A stretch of 64,000 nt of DNA from assembly GCF_029870595.1 (NCBI RefSeq), contig NZ_JAPDIR010000004.1, positions 274,427-338,426 on the forward strand. Reading direction: 5' to 3'. This DNA is from Sphingomonas sp. CBMAI 2297. Lineage in GTDB: Bacteria; Pseudomonadota; Alphaproteobacteria; Sphingomonadales; Sphingomonadaceae. The position numbers and the translations under genes were made by a program. Positions 25,231 through 32,000 of this stretch are shown here, in pieces; position 1 is the stretch's first letter, and each line of letters starts with the position of its first letter. The notes below the pieces were generated by a model. It made no database searches and had not been told where the DNA came from. It saw only the letters and a program-made list of their open reading frames with translations.

Positions 25231-25252
25231 GATTTGAAAGCAAGGATCGGAG
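25231..25252 (+). promoter_or_regulatory. Ada-box-like element B, upstream of ada
   Basis: This copy begins GATTTGAAAGCAAG and ends CGGAG, 59 bp before the ada ATG at 25312. The half-sites GAT and GCAA are six bases apart, as AAT and GCAA are in the E. coli ada operator. It is the closest copy to the consensus, as expected for an autoregulated ada gene. Confidence 0.7.
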
Positions 25253-25311
25253 TGTTCGGACCCTGGCATCGCGACACGTTGCGTGCGGACGTGATGGAAA
25301 GAACAAGAGCA

Positions 25312-26406
25312 ATGACTGTTTCGCAACCCATATCATCGGCGCGCGGCCTGCCCGTCGCGGCCGAGGGCGATCCGCGCTGGGAGCGCATCGTCGCACGCGA
25401 CAAGTCCGCCGATGATATTCTCTGGTATTCCGTCGCCACGACGGGGGTCTACTGCCGCCCGTCCTGCCCTTCGCGCACGGCGAACCCGCGCAACGTCACG
25501 CTTCACGACACGCTCGAAAGCGCGCAGGCGACCGGCTTTCGGCCGTGCAAGCGATGCCATCCCGATGGCCCGTCCCTCGAGAACGAGAATGCGGAGCTCG
25601 TCGCCAGGGCCTGCCGTTTCATCGAGGCGTGCGAGGAAGAGCCGTCGCTCGAGGAAGTGGCCGCGGCGATCGGCCGGAGCCCGAGCTATTTCCACCGGGT
25701 ATTCAAGGCCGCAACCGGCTTGACCCCCAAGGCTTACGCGGCGGCCGATCGGGCGCGCAAGGCGCGCGAGGGCCTGGAATCGGGCGCGAGCGTCACCGGG
25801 GCGATGTATGATGCCGGGTTCAACTCGAGCGGTCGCTTCTACGAGAAATCGACCAGCATGCTCGGCATGACTCCCACGCAATATCGTGCCGGCGGCGTCA
25901 ACGAGGAAATCAAGTTCGCAGTCGGCGCGTCATGTCTCGGTGCGATCCTGGTCGCCTCGAGCAAGAAGGGCGTCGCCTCGATCCTGCTCGGCGACGACCC
26001 GGATGCGCTGGTCCGCAACCTCCAGGACCGTTTCCCCAAGGCGCATCTGATCGGCATGGACCGCGACTATGAAGCGCTGATCGCGCGCGTGGTCGGCTTC
26101 GTCGAGGATCCCAGCATCGGCCTGGACCTGCCGCTCGATGTTCGCGGCACGGCGTTTCAACGCCGCGTCTGGCAAGCGCTTCAGGAGATTCCCGTAGGGG
26201 AGCGCGTGTCCTATGCCGAAATCGCGCGTCGCATCGGCTCGCCCAAGGCCGTGCGGGCAGTTGCGGGGGCCTGCGCCGCGAACAATCTGGCCGTGGCGAT
26301 TCCCTGCCACCGCGTGGTGCGCAACGATGGCGCGATCTCCGGCTATGCATGGGGCGTCGAGAGGAAGCGCGCGATCCTCGGCCGCGAGGCGGCGCAGGTC
26401 GCATGA
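25312..26406 (+). CDS. ada: bifunctional Ada: methylphosphotriester/O6-methylguanine methyltransferase and activator
   Basis: The 364-residue protein is full-length. The N-terminal zinc domain has the four expected cysteines in GVYCRPSCPSRT and FRPCKRCHPDG; transfer of a methyl group to one of them turns Ada into an activator. An AraC-type HTH follows (EEVAAAIGRSPSYFHRVFK). The C-terminal methyltransferase has IPCHRVVRNDG with the acceptor Cys. ATG 25312 is chosen; ATG 25294 is possible. It overlaps alkA (ATGA), so ada-alkA-alkB form an operon led by the Ada-box-like element B. Confidence 0.96.
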   Translation: MTVSQPISSARGLPVAAEGDPRWERIVARDKSADDILWYSVATTGVYCRPSCPSRTANPRNVTLHDTLESAQATGFRPCKRCHPDGPSLENENAELVARACRFIEACEEEPSLEEVAAAIGRSPSYFHRVFKAATGLTPKAYAAADRARKAREGLESGASVTGAMYDAGFNSSGRFYEKSTSMLGMTPTQYRAGGVNEEIKFAVGASCLGAILVASSKKGVASILLGDDPDALVRNLQDRFPKAHLIGMDRDYEALIARVVGFVEDPSIGLDLPLDVRGTAFQRRVWQALQEIPVGERVSYAEIARRIGSPKAVRAVAGACAANNLAVAIPCHRVVRNDGAISGYAWGVERKRAILGREAAQVA

Positions 26407-27044
26407 GTCTCTCGGCACGATATGATGCCTCGGTCGAATTCCTGGCTGGTGTCGACGCGGATTGGGCGCAGTTGATCGCGCAGATCGGCCCCTGTCGTCA
26501 CGATCCCAAGGCCGCTCGCGAACCCTATGAGGCGCTGGTGCGCGCGATCGCGTATCAGCAGCTCACCGCCAAGGCCGGCGACGCCATGATCGGGCGGCTC
26601 ATGGCGTTGTTCGGGGATCGCATCTTCCCGACGCCGCGAGATCTCGTCGATGCGGATGCCGGTCTTCTGCGTGCCTGCGGATTCTCGGCAAGCAAGACCG
26701 CCACCATCCAGGCCGTCGCGGCGGCGGCGATCGCCGGCGTCGTTCCGGCGCGCAAGACTGCCGTCACGATGGACGACGAGACGCTCATCGAGCGGATGAT
26801 CAGCATCAAGGGCGTCGGCCGATGGACCGTGGAGATGCTGCTGATGTACTCGCTGGAGCGCATGGACGTACTTCCTGTCGACGATTTCGGAGTGCGCGAG
26901 GGCTATCGCGTGCTCAAGTCGCTGGACGCGCAACCCAAGCCGAAGGCGCTGCGCGAAATCGCGCGCGCATGGGCGCCGCATCGTACCGTCGCGGCCTGGT
27001 ATCTCTGGCGCGTTCCTCGCGCGCGCGGAAACGTCCTGAAATAG
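26403..27044 (+). CDS. alkA: DNA-3-methyladenine glycosylase II (AlkA family)
   Basis: The 213-residue base-excision enzyme removes alkylated bases. It belongs to the HhH-GPD superfamily: YQQLTAKAGDAMIGRL, the helix-hairpin-helix ISIKGVGRWTVEMLL, and the catalytic Asp in LPVDDFGVREGY. The ATG at 26403 overlaps the ada stop. It lacks the extra N-terminal domain of E. coli AlkA, as usual for the short family members. Confidence 0.94.
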   Translation: MSLSARYDASVEFLAGVDADWAQLIAQIGPCRHDPKAAREPYEALVRAIAYQQLTAKAGDAMIGRLMALFGDRIFPTPRDLVDADAGLLRACGFSASKTATIQAVAAAAIAGVVPARKTAVTMDDETLIERMISIKGVGRWTVEMLLMYSLERMDVLPVDDFGVREGYRVLKSLDAQPKPKALREIARAWAPHRTVAAWYLWRVPRARGNVLK

Positions 27045-27060
27045 CCGATCCCTTCCGAGA

Positions 27061-27726
27061 ATGCCGATTTATCCCATGATGGACCTGTTCGAGAAACTGG
27101 AACCGACCGAACCGGTCAGCGAAATGCTGGCCGAGGGCGCCATGCTGCTGCGCGGCGAGGCACTCGCCTTCGACGGGGAGCTTCTCGCGGCGGTCGAGGA
27201 CATTACCGGTCGATCGCCATTCCGGCACCTGGTCACGCCCGGCGGATATCCGATGTCGGTCGCCATGACGAACTGCGGCGCCGTCGGCTGGGTCTCCGAC
27301 CGGACCGGCTATCGCTATGATCCCGAGGATCCACTCCATGGGCGCGCATGGCCGCCGATGCCGGATTGCTTCCGGGCGCTCGCCGCCCAGGCCGCGGCCC
27401 GTGCCGGCTATCCGAATTTCGCGCCGGATGCCTGCCTGGTCAATCGCTACGTACCCGGCGCCAGGCTCACGCTGCACCAGGACAGGAACGAGCGCGATTT
27501 TGCCAGCCCGATCGTCTCGGTCTCGCTCGGCCTGCCGGCGACCTTTCAGTTCGGCGGCCTGAAGCGCAACGATCCGGTGAAGCGATATGCGCTGCGCCAT
27601 GGCGATGTCGCGGTCTGGGGAGGACCTTCGCGACTGCGCTTTCACGGCGTCTCGGAACTGAAGGCGGGCGACCATCCCCTGCTCGGCGCCGTGCGGATCA
27701 ATCTCACTTTCCGCCACGCGCGCTAG
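27061..27726 (+). CDS. alkB: DNA oxidative demethylase AlkB
   Basis: This 221-residue orthologue of E. coli AlkB repairs 1-methyladenine and 3-methylcytosine. It shows the nucleotide-recognition lid region, GGYPMSVAMTNCGAVGWVSD, the iron motif in NRYVPGARLTLHQDRNE, the second His in RLRFHGVSEL and the 2-oxoglutarate Arg in RINLTFRHAR. It is 16 bp after alkA and is the third gene of the ada operon. ATG 27061 is chosen; ATGs at 27076 and 27079 are alternatives. Confidence 0.95.
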   Translation: MPIYPMMDLFEKLEPTEPVSEMLAEGAMLLRGEALAFDGELLAAVEDITGRSPFRHLVTPGGYPMSVAMTNCGAVGWVSDRTGYRYDPEDPLHGRAWPPMPDCFRALAAQAAARAGYPNFAPDACLVNRYVPGARLTLHQDRNERDFASPIVSVSLGLPATFQFGGLKRNDPVKRYALRHGDVAVWGGPSRLRFHGVSELKAGDHPLLGAVRINLTFRHAR

Positions 27727-27870
27727 CATTTGGCGGGGTTATTTGAATTTGACCGCAATAACCGGAGTGCCGGCGTTCCGCTTGTCGGGCTGGATAAGGC
27801 AGCATGGCCCCGCTCTGAATGATGAAGCCGGACTGGTGGGCGCGATGGCGCAAGACAGGGAAGCAGGGCG

Positions 27871-28122
27871 ATGTTTTCGCAGAGCGGATATGACGCAAAC
27901 GCGAAGCGGCGAAAATCGGTGGAGGCACGGAGAGCCTTTGACGACCTCGTCGCCTTTGCAGATGTCGATCCGGAAAAGAAGCTGGTCCTGAACCATATCG
28001 CCCAGATCGTCGCCGCCGGATATGCCGAGTTCACGGTGGAAACCCGTGGCGAGATCGAAGTGCGCTTCACCTCGGGCGATATCTATCTTCTCGGGCAGGC
28101 ATCGATCCTGCGGCTCGCCTGA
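27871..28122 (+). CDS. small hypothetical protein
   Basis: The protein has 83 residues; AGGGAAGCAGGGCG precedes the ATG at 27871. The N-terminal half is charged and helical (KRRKSVEARRAFDDLVAFADVDP), and the C-terminal half is beta-rich (YAEFTVETRGEIEVRFTSGDIYLLG). The codon pattern looks coding. No family was recognised. The 144 bp between alkB and this gene show nothing notable. Confidence 0.55.
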   Translation: MFSQSGYDANAKRRKSVEARRAFDDLVAFADVDPEKKLVLNHIAQIVAAGYAEFTVETRGEIEVRFTSGDIYLLGQASILRLA

Positions 28123-28200
28123 TCGACAGCGCCGGCGCGCTCGGCGACTTCCTGGTCGCCATGTCCGACCGCGGTATCGTGGGGCTCGAGTTCAGCGAGA
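28119..28200 (+). pseudogene. 5' fragment resembling ogt
   Basis: In the frame beginning at 28119 the sequence reads LIDSAGALGDFLVAMSDRG then IVGLEFSEN, which matches the start of the Ogt/Ada methyltransferase domain (LGxxLVAxSDRGIxxLEF). The similarity ends after about 30 residues and the frame runs on into the Ada-box-like element C. No active-site PCHR is present. It lies just upstream of an intact ogt. Confidence 0.55.
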
Positions 28201-28281
28201 ATCGAGCCGTGACGGAGCAGGCGTCCGGCGCAAGCGCGCATTGCCGGCCCGCGAGCGTCGATCGTCCCGCCATCCATTCCC

Positions 28282-28303
28282 GATTTGAAAACAAGGAACG
28301 GAG
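28282..28303 (+). promoter_or_regulatory. Ada-box-like element C, upstream of ogt
   Basis: This copy starts GATTTGAAAACAAG and ends CGGAG, 58 bp before the ogt ATG at 28362. GAT and ACAA keep the six-base spacing seen in the ada copy. Confidence 0.7.
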
Positions 28304-28361
28304 TTCGGCGCCGTGAAGGGCGCCCTAGCGTCGAGCCAGTGAACGCCAAGGAGTCACGGCA

Positions 28362-28925
28362 ATGAACCTCATGACGAACGAAGATATGCAGGCGTCTTCC
28401 CGGGCAGCCACCCGCACGACAGCCGTCGACGCGATCGCCTACACCATCGTCGATGCCGATATCGGCAAGATACTGGTCGCGCGCAGCAGGCACGGCGTCT
28501 GCTCGATCCTGATCGGCAAGGCTGATCAGGAGCTCGAGGCGGATCTTGCCGGCCGCTTCCCGGCATCGAAGCGCCTCCGGATCGACGATGTGGCGAAGGA
28601 TGATGCCTTCAGGGTCCTGAACTACATCCAGCGGCCCGCAAGGGGCCTCGATCTGGAGCTGGATATGCGCGGCACTCCGTTCCAGCGGAGCGTCTGGCAG
28701 GCGCTGCGTCGGATCAAGGCCGGCGAGACGACGACCTATGCGGCCCTGGCCAGCAGCATGACGCCCCCGTCGCATCCGCGTGCGGTCGCCAGCGCCTGCG
28801 CGGCCAATCCCATCGCACTGGCCATTCCTTGCCACCGGGTGGTCCGCAGCGACGGCGACCTTGCCGGCTATCGCTGGGGGATCGAGCGCAAGCGCGCATT
28901 GATCCAGCGGGAGACCCTGGCATGA
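28362..28925 (+). CDS. ogt: methylated-DNA--protein-cysteine methyltransferase
   Basis: The 187-residue suicide enzyme takes methyl groups from O6-methylguanine. The DNA-binding and active-site block is complete: RGTPFQRSVWQALRRIKAGE, then the acceptor Cys in AIPCHRVVRSDG and the closing GYRWGIERKRAL. ATG 28362 is used; GAGTCACGGCA precedes it. It overlaps the next gene as ATGA. It is a second methyltransferase in addition to the C-terminal domain of Ada. Confidence 0.95.
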   Translation: MNLMTNEDMQASSRAATRTTAVDAIAYTIVDADIGKILVARSRHGVCSILIGKADQELEADLAGRFPASKRLRIDDVAKDDAFRVLNYIQRPARGLDLELDMRGTPFQRSVWQALRRIKAGETTTYAALASSMTPPSHPRAVASACAANPIALAIPCHRVVRSDGDLAGYRWGIERKRALIQRETLA

Positions 28926-29674
28926 CCCCGCGGCTCACGGACGCGATCGCTCCGGTTGCCGGGAACATGCCGGCGGAGGCGCGCGTGGCTGCCTATTGCT
29001 GGGACACGGTTGCCGCGGAGCTGGACAATGCCGGCTGCGCCATGCTGCCGGGTCTCCTTTCTCCGGAAGAGTGCCGCGGGATCGCCGCCCTCTATCCGGA
29101 GGAAGATCATTTCCGCAGTCGCGTGGTCATGGCGCGTCATGGCTTCGGCAAAGGCGAATATCGCTATTTCAGCTATCCGCTGCCCAGCCTCATCGGGGAT
29201 TTCCGCACCGCGCTCTATCCGCGCCTTGCCGGGATCGCGAACGGCTGGAACCGGCGTATGGGCATTGCGGAGCATTTTCCCGACACGCACGGAGCGTTCC
29301 TCGATCGCTGCCATGCCGCAGGCCAGACCAGGCCAACGCCGTTGCTGCTCCACTATGTCGAGGGTGACTATAACTGCCTGCACCAGGATCTGTACGGCGA
29401 TATCTGGTTCCCGATCCAAGTGGCGATTCTGCTGTCCGAGCCGGGGGCCGATTTCACCGGTGGCGAGTTCGTGCTGACCGAACAGCGCCCGCGGATGCAG
29501 AGTCGCACGGAGGTCGTGCCGTTGCGCCAGGGCGATGCCGTGGCATTCGCGGTCAACCATCGCCCGGTTCGCGGCACGCGCGGCGACTATCGGGTCAATT
29601 TACGGCACGGCGTGAGCCGGCTGCGTTCGGGCATGCGCCATACCGTCGGCATCATTTTCCACGACGCGCGCTGA
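28922..29674 (+). CDS. 2-oxoglutarate/Fe(II)-dependent oxygenase, prolyl-hydroxylase type
   Basis: The protein has 250 residues and is translationally coupled to ogt (ATGA). The double-stranded beta-helix core shows the iron motif in YNCLHQDLYGDIWFPIQ (H-x-D), GGEFVLTEQRP, and a C-terminal LRHGVSRLRSGMRHTVGII with the second His and the cosubstrate Arg. It is of the broad 2OG-Fe(II) oxygenase group often found in Ada operons, not an AlkB itself. The substrate is unknown; position suggests a role in alkylation damage. Confidence 0.85.
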   Translation: MTPRLTDAIAPVAGNMPAEARVAAYCWDTVAAELDNAGCAMLPGLLSPEECRGIAALYPEEDHFRSRVVMARHGFGKGEYRYFSYPLPSLIGDFRTALYPRLAGIANGWNRRMGIAEHFPDTHGAFLDRCHAAGQTRPTPLLLHYVEGDYNCLHQDLYGDIWFPIQVAILLSEPGADFTGGEFVLTEQRPRMQSRTEVVPLRQGDAVAFAVNHRPVRGTRGDYRVNLRHGVSRLRSGMRHTVGIIFHDAR

Positions 29675-29705
29675 GCGGCGCCTGCCGCAATCGTCAGCGC
29701 GACCA

Positions 29706-29945
29706 ATGACCATGTCCGAAAACCGCCAGACAGCCGGTGCCTTCCGGTACCATCTGTCGTCCATGATCCTGGACGCCGATGCTTGTTGTCGCGCGCTGTC
29801 GATGCGTGACGCCCGGTTCGACGGACGGTTGTTCGTCGGCGTCCGGACGACCGGCATCCATTGCCGGCCGATCTGCCCGATCCAGACGCCCAAGCGGCAG
29901 AACCTGACCTTCCATTCGAGCGCTGCCGCGGCGCAGGCGGCCGGC
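29706..29945 (+). pseudogene. truncated Ada-type N-terminal domain (AlkA/AdA-like fusion relic)
   Basis: The first 80 codons encode a good Ada zinc domain: MRDARFDGRLFVGVRTTG, then IHCRPICPIQTPKRQNLTF and SSAAAAQAAG. Where FRPCxRCRPE should follow, the sequence changes abruptly and a stop arrives at 30053. Only the first Cys pair of the zinc site remains, and the HTH and glycosylase parts are gone. It is probably the relic of an Ada-AlkA fusion glycosylase. The break lies just before Ada-box-like element D. Confidence 0.75.
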
Positions 29946-30003
29946 CAGGCTATCGGGAAAGCAAACGCGTCAGCCTCCGTTTTCTGCCGTCAAATCGAAG
30001 AAG

Positions 30004-30025
30004 GATTGAAAAGCACGATCCGGAG
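30004..30025 (+). promoter_or_regulatory. Ada-box-like element D
   Basis: This copy starts GATTGAAAAGCACG and ends CGGAG, with GAT and GCAC six bases apart. It is 83 bp before the GTG at 30109 of the ChaC-like gene (65 bp before an alternative ATG at 30091). Confidence 0.6.
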
Positions 30026-30108
30026 TGTCGGTCCGCCTCCCCTCCTCGAGTGAAACGTGCACGCAGCGGCCGCCCTGGCCGCCGGCGAGAATGCAGGGAG
30101 CCAGGCAG

Positions 30109-30855
30109 GTGACGAGGAAATCCACCCATATGGGATGTGCGGCGACATCGGCCGCTCGGCCGCGACCGGTGCTCTCGCGCGCGCTGATCGCAGCTGGTGG
30201 CGCGGGCGCGCTCGCCGCCGCGGATGACCCTGCGATCCGATTGACCAGCGAGGCCGAGCGGTCTGCATCGCTTCGCCTTTTCCTCCGGGATCGTCCGTCC
30301 GGCGATCTTTGGGTGTTTGCCTATGGTTCGCTCATCTGGAATCCCGCGCTCAGGATCGCCGAAGAGCGCCGCGCCCGGATTGACGGCTGGCATCGCGCAT
30401 TTTGCCTGTCGATGCCCGTTGGCCGCGGCACGGCCGACAGGCCGGGGCTCGCGCTTGGCCTTGATCGGGGCGGCGGCTGCGAAGGCATGGCCTATCGCAT
30501 CGCCGATACCGATCTCGAAACGGAATTGCCGATCCTGTGGAACCGCGAGATGCTGATCGCCGGCTATATCCCGCAATGGCTGGAGGTGAAGAACGCTGAA
30601 GGCATCGCCTTTGGATGGGCAATTGCTTTCGTCATCGATCGCGATGCCCCGCACTATGTCGATAATCTGCCGACCGGCACGCAAGTCATGCGGCTTGCGA
30701 CTGCGGCCGGCAGTTGGGGGACGTCCGCGGACTATCTCTTTCGAACCGACGATGCCTTGCGAAGCCACGGAATCGTCGACCGCAACCTTGCGCGACTCGC
30801 GTTTCAGGTCTCGGGCGCGATCGGGGAAAGCCGGGCCCTTGCGCTCGCTGCCTGA
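30109..30855 (+). CDS. ChaC-like gamma-glutamylcyclotransferase
   Basis: The 248-residue protein is of the ChaC family, which degrades glutathione to 5-oxoproline and Cys-Gly. It carries the signature FAYGSLIWNP and the catalytic Glu in GCEGMAYRIAD. GTG 30109 is chosen because GGGAG is 8 bp upstream; ATGs at 30091 and 30130 are alternatives. The Ada-box-like element upstream would put a glutathione-degrading enzyme under alkylation control, which would fit a response to alkylated glutathione, although that is inference. Confidence 0.88.
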   Translation: MTRKSTHMGCAATSAARPRPVLSRALIAAGGAGALAAADDPAIRLTSEAERSASLRLFLRDRPSGDLWVFAYGSLIWNPALRIAEERRARIDGWHRAFCLSMPVGRGTADRPGLALGLDRGGGCEGMAYRIADTDLETELPILWNREMLIAGYIPQWLEVKNAEGIAFGWAIAFVIDRDAPHYVDNLPTGTQVMRLATAAGSWGTSADYLFRTDDALRSHGIVDRNLARLAFQVSGAIGESRALALAA

Positions 30856-30879
30856 CCTCAGCGGTCGCGCGCGGGCGGC

Positions 30880-31030
30880 AATGCGACCGGCGGCGCCACC
30901 CGCATGCCGTTCTCGCACGCGCAGAAGACGCTCGCCTGGGATGCCTTCGCCTTTGCCGAGACGCGGCTCATGCAGCCGGTGATGATCGTGATCGGCGAGC
31001 AGGCCGCCGCGACCGAGATAGCAGGCGAAC
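30880..31030 (+). pseudogene. possible alpha/beta-hydrolase C-terminal relic
   Basis: In the frame containing the ATG at 30904 the sequence reads LAWDAFAFAETRLMQPVMIVI then GEQAA, resembling the late strand of alpha/beta hydrolases (AF..AE.LLTQPLxVIxG). The expected His segment does not follow and the frame degenerates before Ada-box-like element E. No upstream half is present. The assignment is tentative. Confidence 0.35.
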
Positions 31031-31103
31031 AGCGAGCGGGCGCGCCGGCCGCGAGCCATTCCCTGAAGGCTGCCCTGGAGCGCTCGCCGGCAGATCGCTT
31101 TTC

Positions 31104-31125
31104 GATTTCAGGACAAGAACCGGAG
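31104..31125 (+). promoter_or_regulatory. Ada-box-like element E
   Basis: This copy starts GATTTCAGGACAAG and ends CGGAG. It is 89 bp before the ATG at 31215 of the SnoaL-like gene, the longest spacing of the set; an in-frame ATG at 31200 would shorten it to 74 bp. Confidence 0.6.
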
Positions 31126-31214
31126 TTCGAGCCGATCGGCAGGGGCCTAGCCAGGTGCCGAGGCCGTCGAACACCGTCGATGAGCTTCACCCAAACTCCA
31201 TGAGGATTGCTGCA

Positions 31215-31682
31215 ATGAGCAAGGAAGAAGACAACAAGGCCGTGGTCGGCCGCTGGTTCACCGAATTCTGGGGCAAGGACGTCGACCTCGCCGTAGTCGA
31301 CGAGATCGCCGCGCCCGACATGCTGCTCCAATATTCGCTGCATGCGCCGCGCCGCGGCCGCGACGATATCAAGGCGTTCATGACCGATTTCCGCGCGGCC
31401 TTCCCCGATCTCCATTTCTGGGGCACCGCCGACCTGATCGCCGAAGGCGATTATGTCGTCGGCCAATGGCGGGGCGGCGGCACGCATAGCGGCCCGGCCT
31501 TCAGCGACTTCCTGGTCGGCGGCCTGCCGGCGGCGACCGGCCGCAAGATGCACTTCACCGGCACCACCGTGCTCAAGGTGATCGACGGCAAGATCGTCGA
31601 GGAAATCGGCCTGGACGACGGCGTGGCCGCGCTCACCCAGCTTGGCCTGATCGAGGCCGCCGCGGCCGCCGCGGACGCCTGA
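31215..31682 (+). CDS. SnoaL-like (NTF2-fold) protein
   Basis: The 155-residue protein has the SnoaL-like polyketide-cyclase/ester-cyclase pattern: KAVVGRWFTEFWG, DEIAAPDMLLQYSLH, DIKAFMTDFRAAFPDLHF, and a C-terminal VLKVIDGKIVEEIGLDD. GAGG lies 9 bp before ATG 31215. Such proteins bind small hydrophobic ligands or catalyse simple isomerisations; the substrate here is unknown. The Ada-box-like element upstream places it in the repair island. Confidence 0.8.
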   Translation: MSKEEDNKAVVGRWFTEFWGKDVDLAVVDEIAAPDMLLQYSLHAPRRGRDDIKAFMTDFRAAFPDLHFWGTADLIAEGDYVVGQWRGGGTHSGPAFSDFLVGGLPAATGRKMHFTGTTVLKVIDGKIVEEIGLDDGVAALTQLGLIEAAAAAADA

Positions 31683-31712
31683 GCCGGCCTGGCGGAGCAT
31701 GACCTCCGCTCC

Positions 31713-31736
31713 CGAGGGGGCCTACGGGCCCCCTCG
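31713..31736 (+). terminator. hairpin terminator after the SnoaL-like gene
   Basis: A 10-bp perfect stem (CGAGGGGGCC/GGCCCCCTCG) with loop TACG lies 30 bp past the stop. There is no T-run, so termination may be weak, but no further coding is visible downstream on this strand. Confidence 0.65.
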
Positions 31737-31944
31737 ATCTCGCCCGATTGCCGGGATGATGCACGACGAGCTGCCCGTCGGAGTCGCCGGGCGTCCGCCA
31801 GCCAAAGCCGATGGCATTGGCGAGCATTCTGAACCCGGCGTCATTTTTTTGAGGGATGCCCGCCGGCCATGCGTACTCAATCGGGGGAATGCACAGAAAT
31901 TTACGAGATAAGTATTTGAAATTACTTGTAGAATCCAGTTGACC

Positions 31945-31954
31945 TGTATATACA
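31945..31954. promoter_or_regulatory. GntR/HutC-type palindrome before the TonB receptor gene
   Basis: TGTATATACA is a perfect palindrome overlapping the end of a possible -35 (TTGACC, 31939-31944), 47 bp before the receptor ATG. HutC-family regulators bind sites of this shape, and one is encoded at 36144-36917. The rest of the 318-bp gap from 31683 holds the hairpin at 31713 and an AT-rich stretch, and no gene. Confidence 0.6.
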
Positions 31955-32000
31955 AATAATGCTTGTTTCCTCCCCAGGGCCAAAATTGCCGGGGGATGCG

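Noticed and set aside
23926..31125. Reading the repeated 22-bp element as an ECF/general-stress promoter
   Set aside because: Some copies contain GGAAC-like bases, but no CGTT-type -10 follows at 16-17 bp, and the association is with alkylation-repair genes. The alternative is not fully excluded.
28282..31125. Reading the repeats as CRISPR or integron attC sites
   Set aside because: Spacing is irregular (0.1-3 kb), copies occur on both strands, lack attC folding and sit at a fixed distance from starts.
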